Assembly: GCA_034008185.1 (NCBI GenBank)
Contig: CM067082.1
Location: 54,953,586 to 55,017,585, forward strand
Length of the DNA stretch: 64,000 bases
Direction: 5' to 3'
Source: Gorsachius magnificus
Lineage: Eukaryota > Chordata > Aves > Pelecaniformes > Ardeidae
Position numbers and translations under genes: made by a program. Numbering within the stretch: the first letter of the stretch is position 1; each line of letters starts with the position of its first letter. The notes under the pieces were generated by a model. The model was not told where the DNA came from, searched no databases, and was given only the letters and a program-made list of their open reading frames with translations. Positions 10,807 through 21,700 of the stretch are shown piece after piece.

Positions 10807-11378
10807 TGTTGTGGTTTAACCCGGCTGGCAACTAAGCACCACGCAGCCGCTCGCTCACTCCCCCCCCTCCCTCAGTGGGATGGGGGAGAGAATCGGGAAG
10901 GGGAAAAAAGGTTAGAGCCGAGGGCTGAGATAAAGACAGTTTAATAAGAGAAAATAATAATAATAGTAATAATGAGAATGATAACAAAATATACAGAATA
11001 TACAAAACGAATGATGCACAATGCAATTGCTCACCACCCGCCGACCGATGCCCAGCCCATCCCGAGCAGCGATCAGTACCCGAGCAGTGATCACTCCCCC
11101 CACGACCGACCGACCCACCAAACCCCCTGAGCATGACGTTATATGGTATGGAATAGCTCTTTGGACAGTTTGGGTCCTAGCTGTGCTGTACTCCCAGCTT
11201 GTTATGCACCTGGCCGAGCAGGAGAAGCTCAAAAAGTCCTTGAGCAGTCTGAGCACTGCTTGGCAACAACTAAAAACATCAGTGTGTTATCAACATTCTT
11301 CTAGTACTAAATCCAAAGCACAGCACTATGCTAGCTTCTGTGAAGAAAATTAACTCTATCCCAGCCGAAACCAGGACA
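10807..11378 (-). mobile_element. LTR copy A, minus strand, 5' LTR with adjacent PBS; right arm of the inverted composite
   Basis: This 572-bp LTR has its U3 tip at 11378 (TGTCCTGGTTTCGGC...) and its U5 tip at 10807 (...TTAAACCACAACA), with intact TG...CA ends. ATTAAA lies on the minus strand at 10940-10945. It is followed by an 8-nt spacer and the PBS, so it is an authentic 5' LTR. It mirrors LTR-C with two substitutions in 548 bp and keeps the CpG at both of those sites, so it looks like the less decayed partner. Open frames of 100-114 codons inside it are identical or nearly identical in copy C only because the DNA is. They are not genes. Confidence 0.9.
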
Positions 11379-11383
11379 AAAAA
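11379..11383. repeat. Putative target-site duplication, right copy (AAAAA)
   Basis: Directly abuts the outer tip of LTR-A and matches the five bases before LTR-C. A 6-bp duplication, expected for many class II elements, is not supported. Confidence 0.45.
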
Positions 11384-12646
11384 GAAAGGGAAGGGAAAAA
11401 GAGTTATTTTAAGCAGTAAGGACAAACTTTGTGTGAAGGGAGTTTAAAGCTGGCACAAAATATTTTTTCTGCTCCAGTCCTACACCCTCCAAATCATTCA
11501 TTTCCCCCATGAACAGAATTCACAATTGACTGAACTTGGAAAATGCTTGTGGAGTTATTCATCTGATTTCTTCATTTTGTATCCATAGTAAAGCAATCTA
11601 CTTGATTACCAAGAGACCTTTTTTGTTCGGTTGAATTGGGAGAGGGGTCACAGAAGAGGAGAAGAAAAAGAGGTTTCAGGGAAAATGAAAACCACACAAG
11701 GAAGAAATAATAATTCGGGTCAAGTTAAAGTTGAGAGTTTTTTGGAAGACAAGTGTTTGATTTTGTCTCAAGGTTACTTAACCTTTTTTCTTAACTCCCA
11801 CTCTTTTCCAGTTACTTATTTCAAAAAGAAAAGGCCATTTCAACATGAGAAGATGAACTATTTCTTTTCTTAAAATGTCAAAAGTATTTCAAGTGTTCAG
11901 ATATTAGAACATTTTAACATTTTTGAATACTCTCTTTTCCACTTTTTTGGCTGAAGGTATTTGCCCACACAGTATCTTCAGAATTGCACATAATTGTGAA
12001 TTTACTCTTTGCTAAGGAAAAAAAGCAACAACCCAAAGCTAGCTGCTATTGAATAGCACAAGATTGTCTGGGTAAAATGTATTTGTTGCATTTGTGTGGC
12101 TTTAGGCTTTACATCTAGAGATTACTGGGGAACTTCTATTCTTAAATCACTTTCCTTGAGATATGTAGAAACCTCTGTAGGTCCTGAAGATTTAAAAAGC
12201 TCACATCATTCTTTCCCTTTAGAAAAGAACCAAGTTTGTGTTCCTGATAAACAGTGTGCAAGAAAATACAAAAGACGTCAGTTAGAGAAATATTCCCCAA
12301 ATCATCAAGATTAGGATTTTTTTTTTAAATCCCTCTCCTATCAGGACATCATCAAAACGTTTCAGGGGTCATTTTTTTGTTATTTTTAACTATAAAACCA
12401 GACACAGACAGACTGGTTTGGAGCAGTTGAGTGGTTAGGTTACATGGATGGGAGACAGCCCTTATCTTTTCTCAGTACCCTTGTTGGATCCGTTTGACAT
12501 TACAAAAAAGCCACCAAGACTCCTGCCTGCCCCTGGATTCCCCCACGCCCTGAGGTGAGCACTCTCATTAGTAGGCTAAAGAGAGTAAGTCTGAATCTCC
12601 CTGTGTTTGACATATTAATGAGACTGACCGTTTGGGTGATGCACAG
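11384..12646. other. Noncoding DNA, no gene recognised
   Basis: A purine-rich patch lies at about 11631-11710. No domain-bearing open frame and no repeat family recognised. Confidence 0.55.
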
Positions 12647-12940
12647 GATCATAGAATCATAGAATGTTTTGGGTTGGAAGGGACTCCTAGAGGTCATCTA
12701 GTCCAACCCTCCTGCAGTGAGCAGGGACACCGTTAACTGGATCAGGTTGCTCAGAGCCCCGTCCAACCTGGTCTTGAATGTTTCCAGGGATGGGGTCTCC
12801 ACCACCTCTCTGGGCAACCCACTCCAGTGTTTCACCACCCTCATTGTAAAGAATTTCTTCCTTATATCCAGTCTAAACCTACCCTGTTTTAGTTTAAAAC
12901 CATTACCCCTTGTCCTGTCACAGCTGGCCATACTAAAGGA
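12647..12940 (-). mobile_element. 5'-truncated CR1 LINE, minus strand
   Basis: The plus strand opens with the inverted CR1 3' end (ATCATAGAATCATAGAATG, then GGTTGGAAGGGACTCC and GTCATCTAGTCCAACCC). The minus strand (12931 to 12698) keeps about 77 codons of the ORF2 C-terminus open, including [24 protein letters not shown] and [11 protein letters not shown]. The element is truncated after roughly 290 bp, as is usual for CR1 copies. There is no target duplication, which is normal for CR1. Confidence 0.95.
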
Positions 12941-15900
12941 TGAGGGTAAATATACGACTACTGAAAGGGCATGAATACCCAGTTATATTAGTGGTACTTA
13001 GGTGAAGGAAAACTACAGGTTTAGGATGGGAAGTAATCCAGTCTTCTGGAACATGGATTCCCTACCAGCCCAGGGGGAAGACTCCCACTTACTTTGGTCT
13101 GAAACCTGTTTTTATCAAGTGAATGTGCGATGTAGCTATGCCCATATTAAGCTGAATCACGGTTTGCAGTAATTTTCTCAGTAGGTCTTAAAGCAGGTTA
13201 ATTTTTAATTAAGCCTTAAATTAATTAGCTCTCTTTTAAAATTAATTAGCTATCGCTCCATGCATTTTTTTTTTCTTTTAAGCAAAATCTGTGCTAGTGT
13301 CAGGCTCTTTGTGGCTATCCCAACATGAAATTCCACATGTGGTCATAGCACAACGTCTAAACCTTGTCAGATGGAGGAGTATTACCTTCTTTATGTAAAG
13401 AAAAGTTAGTCTGCCAGCTTTCTAGTGATAAGGGAAGTTTATATGAAGACAAGAAGTGTTCCCTCCAGAAACAGTTTTTTTTCCGAACAAGTCCAGTTTG
13501 CCTCCTTGATCACCATGTCCTTTGGGGTGCTTACTGCTCTTCTAATGAGGATATCAACTTCTTTGCCTGTCATGTCTGGAGATACCTGCTGAGTAGGCTT
13601 GGCTTATTTTTAATCCTCTTTGTCAATGCTGTTGCCAAGATCAGATGTTTGTACAAAAACCTCTTCATTGTGCTAATGAGAGACAGGATTTTGTTGGAAC
13701 TAATTTTTGCTTTAAACTCAGAAAATTGCCCAAAGGTTTTGTTACAAACCAAGTCCTCAGGGACAAAAACCTTTACCTGTTGCTGTAGCCCTGGGGAACA
13801 TAACATTTTTGTAAAAAGTGCTCCCTCCCTGTCCTAAGGATCCATTTGCTGATGACCTGGCATGGGTGAAAAGCATGACTCTGGTGAGAACCAAAACAGT
13901 GGGTTAGACCATGCCACTACACTCACTTCTGCCATGGCAGGCAGTGGCAAAACACTGTGGCAGTATACGGCTAAGATATCCTCACCTCGCCTCTCGCAAA
14001 TGCATCCGTTCTTGCAGAGGCAAAGTAGCGATAATCAGTGCTCAAAGTGTTGAAGAATAATGATTAGAAATAGGACAGGCCACAGCAGGGGAAAATTTTT
14101 TGATTTCACTGCAATCCTATCACAGCTTCTCAAAGGCATCCAAACAACAATGCATCAGCTTTTTCAGTCAGGTTTAATTTTATCTCCCGGCTTTTCCAGA
14201 TAGTAGCGGGGAAGTGCTGTTGCTGTGGATAGTTCAGTTAATACATACATCCAGGATAAAACTGCTCTGAAAAAAAGATACCAAAACAACTTCAGGACAC
14301 TGATGAACTAACTACAAGTTCAAAGACAAACACGGAGATGATGACTAACTTCAAAGACATTATCTAGGGGAAATTTTAGTTAAAGGTCTGCCACATGTAC
14401 CACAGAAAGTCTGACTGAAATACCAAACCACCAAGTGCTGTTCATAGATGCAAATCGAGAGAAAGGAAGAAAACAGTCTGGCAATGCACTGGCTGGTTTT
14501 CAGGATACTGCTTTCAGCTCTGGCGTTCCCCATTCCTGAAGGATGGGAAGCAGCAGAAAGAGGTCTAGCAGCTGGGAGCATGCAGAAGTGGCCATCCATA
14601 GGTTGGAAACAGATCTTCGTGTACAAGGCTTCAAGAGATCTTAAAGCACTTGGCACATTCATCTCATTCGGCACATTTCTCTGAAACACCTATTTTTAAA
14701 CTGTCAGATACACAAAGTGGTGAACTGGGTGGGTCTTTGGTTTGATTCATTGCAGTAATTCCAGCATTCCCACAGGACATGCAAAGAGCTGGAAGAAAGA
14801 TAAGCTCACATTCATAGGTGTATAAAATTCTGAAATACACTGTAAAAGGGATGATGGAGGGACGGGACCTGCCCTAGCACAGACATTACTTAATAGCATG
14901 CTGATGCTACAGGCTTGGCTTCCTCTCCAACTTCTCTCTGCTAAGGAAAATCAACAGATTAGTCGCAGTTTGATTGGGAGCACTTGCCCATCAATCTGAT
15001 TCACTTTTCTATTAACTCTCACCACAGACTCTGAACAGTACTCAGATGGCAGTAATTTAATCCTTGGTGATCAGAACTGGGAAATGAAGTGATCACATTG
15101 ACACAAAGTACTTGGAACAACAGAAGCTGGACCAGAGTTACAGGGACAAACAGAATATGGCGCTCCGGCAGTTAGGACATTGCATTCACTTCACTGTTGC
15201 TGTATTTTATGACTGTATGCTAGGCATCCTTGCAAACTTCCTAGACTCCTGTGAGACTTTCCAGGAATTTGAACAGAAGATTAATGAATGCCATCTTGGC
15301 AGAGCAGACCTTTTTGCATATATGGTGATTCTAGTGGTAAATTATTCTATATAGTAGGAGCAGTATAATCTTCCAGTCCTGAGTGTAACATAGCAAGTCA
15401 TTCTGGTTATTACAGAAAAAAATACATTCTATTTGTTAAAGATTATTATATACTGCATGATATTCAGTCTCCAGAAAAGTATAGACTTTTAAATAAAAAC
15501 AGAAGTGCTTTAATGGCCAAACCCAATTTACTATCACATTTTTTTCCAAGTATTTTTCTGCATCAAAATAAGGAATACCTGCCACAGGATTTTATCAAAA
15601 AACTGGTATAGCATATACATGATTTAATAACTCACAGCTGCTTAAAATGTAACATCTAGTTACCTTTATTTGAATTAATTCACTTGAAATGGAATGGTTA
15701 TTGCCAGAGTAAAAATATGTCAATTGAATCATTCTAAATTACAAAACATCTGTATAAAACTTTGCAGGCAAAATTTACCACTTTATTCTGGAGTTAGTCC
15801 CACTTAAGATGAAGAGCAATAGAATTCATCTGCAAGCAATCCTTTTGGAACAACTATAAAGGGACTACAGAATCCTCTTTATGAGAAGTGTCAAGACCCA

Positions 15901-18291
15901 GTATGTTTTAAGACCATGCTATTGCAGCACCTCTATAAAATCTTAGCAAAAAAGTTAAAAAAAAAAAAAAAAAAAGAAAAAAAATTCCACCACCTTCCAA
16001 AGCATGAGATGGTATGGATGAATGAATGGCAATGACAAAAACCAGATAAAATTGGGTTTAAAGAGTTGACTTTTAAGGCTTAGGTCTTGCATGACATTTT
16101 TTTCTGAAAGCAGTAATTGTGTTGCTTATACAGTGGAAAAGTTCTGACTCCAACACAGTATGTGCTTATTTAGGTTGCTAATCCTTAGAGACTGAACCAT
16201 GCACAGTCCCTTTCACTCTGTAATGAAGTACAGCAAAAGAACAGAAGTATTGTTTCAGCATTTATGTAGGTAAATATGATTAGTCACATAGGAGAGGCGG
16301 AGAAAACAGTTCCTGAAAGATATTACTGGAGACAAGGAGCGTTTGGTGGAAGTTACACAATCATTTTACTCCAGTCCCTAGATGTTCACAGCTTAGAGGC
16401 AAGATCTTCAGTGTGATCTGGTAGAGCTTTTATGCCTAAGGGGGAAGGAAGAAGTGATGAGCACAATTGGATTTAATTTGTATTTTTTCATCATTTCATA
16501 TGTAGATGTTCAAGAATAAATTTTGATATTTCACTTACTACCTTAAAGTTGTAAATTTAAAAATTAAATATTCATCATTTGAAGATTAATACCAATTCAC
16601 CTGCTCTGGACCATATCCCAAAATGCTGAATGTGAATGGTGTTGCCCATACATAACAGGTGATTTGGACACAATCTTACTTTCTCGTGGGACACCTCAGT
16701 GTGGGAAAAATGAGAGAAAGAAAATTCCACCATATTCTCTTCCTGGAAATTTTCTTCCCATTCATTCTAGTAGGGAAGCAGAATTTGGGAGCCACTTGCT
16801 ACATTTTGAATCTCATCTCTGGGTTCCTGTTCTCTGAAAAAAAAAAAGATCTTTCCAAAGGAGAGGAAAGGCAGGAGACAAAGCAAGAAGTGGAGAAAAA
16901 TTTCTCCTCTTAAAGAGCTTCCCAAGATAGAAAGGTTCAGACAGCTCAAACCAGAAGTGTTTTGGGAAGACCTAAAGTATCTGGGAGGAAAGCGTTGTAC
17001 TGAAAACCCAGCCAAAGGCTTAGAGCAACAGGCAGAGAGTCCTCTCTGCTCACTGTGTTCCCTCAATTCCTAATTAAATACGCCTTTCTTTCTTACCCCT
17101 TTACTTTGGGAAGAAACCAGCAGTGACAATAATGAGTAAATGAGACACTGCACCCAGACACAATGCCTTTAAACTCATACTGAAAGTGTCTAAATGCAAT
17201 GTCAAAAATCAAGGAGCAAGAATCTTATTGCGGTCCTAGAAATAACCTCAGAGTAACGGCACACATTACTCCAGCACAGCAGTGAGAAGAAATAATGGCT
17301 CTACTGTAGATCTATGCAGGGGTTTTGTTTTGTTTTTTCATTTTCCTGGGAAAAGACAATTCCACTGCATGATATTTTGTCTGCTTGAAAATTCCTGCAA
17401 TGTGAATCAATGGGCACATCCGTGTTCAGGGCGTTTAGCTGAATTCTTTAACTCACTCAATGGAAAATGAGTAAAAACTACTTTTCTAGTTTAGTAGCAG
17501 GCTAGCACACATCTTCTAGACATGTGCATTTCTCTTGGAGGTAAAAAGCAGAAAGTAAAGAGACCTATGGTATCTATAGCTCACACTACTGGTACACAGT
17601 ATTCCGCAGCACTAAACTGAAAGACATTTCTTCTAAGCTGTGTAAATCTGCAGGGATTAATCTCCATCTTTGATTTTTTTTTTACTATCCAATCAGCATA
17701 CTAACTGATTTCACTCATCTTTATAAATAGCATTTGTCTTCCTATTGCCATTCAAATATAATTTACACTAGGCAGAGAGATTACAGACCTTGATTTTATA
17801 TGAAACGTCTTTGAGTCATAGTGAGCAAAATGACTCACTTCCATCATCGCTGTTCAGTAAAATGATTCTGGGATATCAAAATGATCTGTTCTGTCTAGTC
17901 CACCCCATTCCATTTATTTTCCTTAAGTTTGACTTCTGATGAGCAATGATTTAAGGCAACATTTCAAGTTTGCCCCCATTGTTTTTCAGACCAATCTTTC
18001 ACTATTACATCTCCCAGTCTTCCAGACCAGAAGACCTGCCATTTTTGTAGCCATTGTCAAAGGCAGTATTTTGCTTCAGATAGCTTTTGCATTCTGACTC
18101 AAAGTCCAGTCAGCAATATCAATATGAGATCCCACTGGGAAAGAAAGAGCTGCTTGCTCCTCAGAAAAAGCTCACTCTGACAGACAAGGAGAAAACTTGT
18201 CTGGTTGATTTAAAGGACTGCAAAATCTAGGAAGTTACCTAGTGCACATGACACAGGGTCAACTTTAGACTTAGTTCTGAACTCCCCAGTA
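12941..18291. other. Noncoding DNA, no gene recognised
   Basis: The longest open frame is 157 codons (13364-13837, plus). A 78-codon frame lies antisense to it, and no recognisable domain is present. An ORF at 15112-15354 is likewise anonymous. A 28-bp A-rich run lies at 15957. No repeat family was recognised. Confidence 0.55.
15957..15984. repeat. A-rich homopolymer run
   Basis: Nineteen A, one G, then eight A. No retroposed sequence is evident upstream, so it may be a simple expansion. Confidence 0.9.
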
Positions 18292-18774
18292 GAAGAAAGA
18301 CATGGACATATCAGAGTGAGTCCAGCAAAGGGCTGTGAAGGTGACTAAGAGATGGAGGTATCTGACATGTGAGGAGAGGCTTAGAGAGATGTGTCTGTTC
18401 AGCCTGGAGAAGAGAAGGCTCAGGGGAGATCTTATCAATGTGTATAAATACCTGATGGGGAGGCGAAAGAAGATATTGACCCAGACTCTTCACACTGGTG
18501 TCCATTGATAGGACAAGAGTCAATGGTCACAAACTGAAATACAGGAAGTTCTGTTTAAACATAAGAAAAAAAGCCCTTTTCTTATTGTAAGGATGGTTGA
18601 ACACGAGAACAGGTTGCCTAGGGAGGCTGTGGCATCTCTGTCTCTGAAGATACTAAAAATCCATGTAGACATGGTCCTGAGCAACCTGCTCTAGATGACC
18701 TTGCTTTGAGCAGGGGTGTTGGACTAGATGGCCTTTGGAGGTGCCTTTCAGATTCAACTATTAGGTGATTCTGG
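18292..18774 (+). mobile_element. Older 5'-truncated CR1 LINE, plus strand
   Basis: It begins with the CR1 stretch resembling GAAAGACATGGACATATCAG and contains GTTCAGCCTGGAGAAGAGAA at about 18398. Further on it has AGGTTGCCTAGGGAGGCTGTG and GTTGGACTAGATGGCC. It ends with a degenerate TTAGGTGATTCTG in place of the usual CATTCTATGATTCT. Frameshifts break the ORF2 frame, and the divergence is clearly higher than in the CR1 copies at 12.6, 45.0 and 53.3 kb. Confidence 0.93.
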
Positions 18775-21700
18775 TAGGAGTTAACTTACTTGCACCTGAT
18801 AACAAACCATCCTTAGGATGTATACTGTACAATATGTTAGAGGAATATCAAGTCGATCTCTGTTCCGAGTCAACAACATTTTTGCTTTAATAACAAAATA
18901 GAGTTATAGCTAATTTGTTTCCTGTATCCTTGTTTGGCAACCGTGTTTACGCTAAAAAAACCCGCATGCCTAAATAGCCAAAGTAAGGGTCTTTAATTAT
19001 CAGCCTGAAAAAGGAGGAAACATTTGATTCTTTCTGCGCTATACTATCAAGCAAAGACAAGATGAAGAAAAAAGAAGAGCACAGGCAATTGTATGCAAGA
19101 GAGTATGCATCCTTCAACTTTGAGGGAGATAAAAACTACTAGCAGTAAAACATGGAATTTTGTATTAAACAGATCAGTTCAGTGCAATAATTTTCTTAGC
19201 AACTTTATATCAAAACCAGTAATTAATTTTCCAAATGGAAGAAAAAGAGGTTGTCCTGATTTCTGATGCATCAAGCTACAATTGTTTTTCTCTTTTAGGA
19301 AATAAACATGAGAAGTATCATATGTATAGGAAGAACAGAAGAAATTTCCCATGCAGGCATGCAGGTACTATGCTGAAAACTGACTGGAAAGTGGTCTTTC
19401 TACAACCTCTATAATTCTGCTATTTTTTCCTTATCCCACTCCAAAAATATCTCTGGCTCTGGGTCTTGCATTTTAGCAACAAAGGCAGGAGAAAAAAAAG
19501 GTGCAGCTTACTCAAGTTCTGGCTTCCCTCTGTAAGACGCTGCTGACCTTACCTTCTTTGAAACCCTGACCAGAACAGTGTCTGACTGAGCAGAATCTGG
19601 GGCAACAGCAGATGTTTGCATATCTCAAAAACTGTACCACTAGGGCACATCTTGGAGAACAGACCCATTTTCTCTCATACATTAGACCTACAACTGATAG
19701 AGTAGAACAACCTTCTTTTCCCCTTCCTCAACCAAGAGCAGAGGCCCAGAAAAGTCAGATGTTCATTCTCCAGCTGGCTAATGCTGTTGACAAGGCCAAG
19801 GAGCCCTGACCAAGCAGAATCAGTTAATTTTCATCTCTACAAGGCGCTTTCGCTGTTACTTAAAGCCACCCTCTGGCCCATTTCCTAGAGGTGAGGGAAA
19901 CAAAAAACTGACCATGCAGGGACAAAAGAAAATACAGAAACTGTGAGCAAGTGATTTGCTTTTCAAAGTTAACATCCTGACTAGTTCCAAAGATTTTATG
20001 TCCTCTTACTGCTTCAATCTGTTCTTTGTGTTTCCGTACTTGGTATCTTCAAAATAGATGCTTTCCTTCCAAACAGGAAGGTATTAATTGCTAACCAATG
20101 GTATTTCTTTTACTTTCCCAGAATCTATTGTAAAATTATTTCCAATGTCCATGCTATTACCCTATTATAAATGCAAATTTTTCTGTCAGTCCCTCCTTCC
20201 TAATGAATACGTTGCATTACATATAGGAGGCAGAACATGACTAAATAGTAATCCTAGAACATCTGATTTATTACAAATTCATACCCTTCATTAACATAGA
20301 ATATTTTGTACCCGCAGTCTTCTCCTAGGCAACCTACCTGCTTTTCTGATGCAGAAGGTGGGAGAATGGTGTCTCTGTTTCTTGTTAAAATGTACTAGCT
20401 TTTCATCCTGCTGTGGCATGGATGCTGTTTATAAGCACGCACATAAAGAATGATCCAGTTTGTCAAAGTGCAGCTGGGGCAGCATATTCTCCTTCTTACA
20501 TTTTACAACAAAATATCCAAGGAAGTCATACTGATGATGCAGAGAATGTGGAGTTTGGTTTACATCAAAGGAATTTATGAAAGTTAATGCATATCAAAAA
20601 TAAAAAGGCATCTGAGTCACTGCACAAAAGCTATTTTTGAACTTATATAATCAAATATACTTACGCATGATATAGAGACACTGTGCCAGCTATGGCATGC
20701 ATATTCCTCTACTGTAATTAATCTTTGCAAGCACTTTCAGTCCTTTTAGATCTACATTTACTTCTGCCTCACACAGTTGTGGTGTTATCTCAGTTTTCAC
20801 CATCTGTCACAGACATCAGAAAAAATTACTTAAATCAAAGATCATAAAAACAATTTTTAAAGCATTCTGGTTTTCATACCTTACAGTTTCTGTAGGCACT
20901 CACATACCATTAAGACAAAAAAGCACTGTGTTACTGAATGAGAATTGAAAGGTACCTGCAAAGAAGCTCCTGCTTTCATGAGGCCTTTGCTTAATGTATA
21001 TACTTAGGTCTTGCATCTTTCACATCATGGTTCACATCTTATGTTTCAAGCTCCTCTCTGTTTATAAAGAAAAGATCCAATGGAAACAGAGGAGAGGAAG
21101 AAATCTTTTGGCAGATCAGCAGTTGCCAGGGTGTCTTTTCATGCTTCGGCAGTCGTTAGGACTCTTACCCAAGAGCTATGCCATTAATGAGAAGTCTAAT
21201 GACTTCCATTCCTTTTCTTAAAGGATTCAGCATGTCACCAGTATTTATGAGGAAGCCTGCTGTAGCTACAGGGACATTATGTGCTTCACTATATTTCAAG
21301 CTGAGAGATGCTGAAAATGGAACGTTAGTTTATCTACTTTTTTTTTCCTTTTTTTAAACAGTCTCCCTTTCCCTCCCTCCTTTGTAAATAGATGTGCCAC
21401 ATTTCTTGCAGCCTGAAGCTAGAGAAATGTCTTCAGGCTTGTCGCCAGATCTATTTTCCTCCAAATATCTACCAAATCACCAGAAGCTCTTATTAACTGA
21501 GTGAACTGAACCTTCAGACAACAACTGTTCCAGTCCCTCCTGGGGATTTTCTATCTATGTATAGTAAATAATTCAAAGCTTGGAGTTCTGTACACTTATT
21601 CATTTAGCTTGCTTTATTTTTCAAAGCAATCAATGGACTTAGCATTTTATAAGCAAAATGGTTTCTAACCCTGAACAATTCTACCAATTAAGGAAAATAA

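Noticed and set aside
13364..13837. 157-codon open frame
   Set aside because: A 78-codon frame lies antisense to it, it has no motif of a known family, and its cysteine-rich composition looks like translated noncoding DNA.
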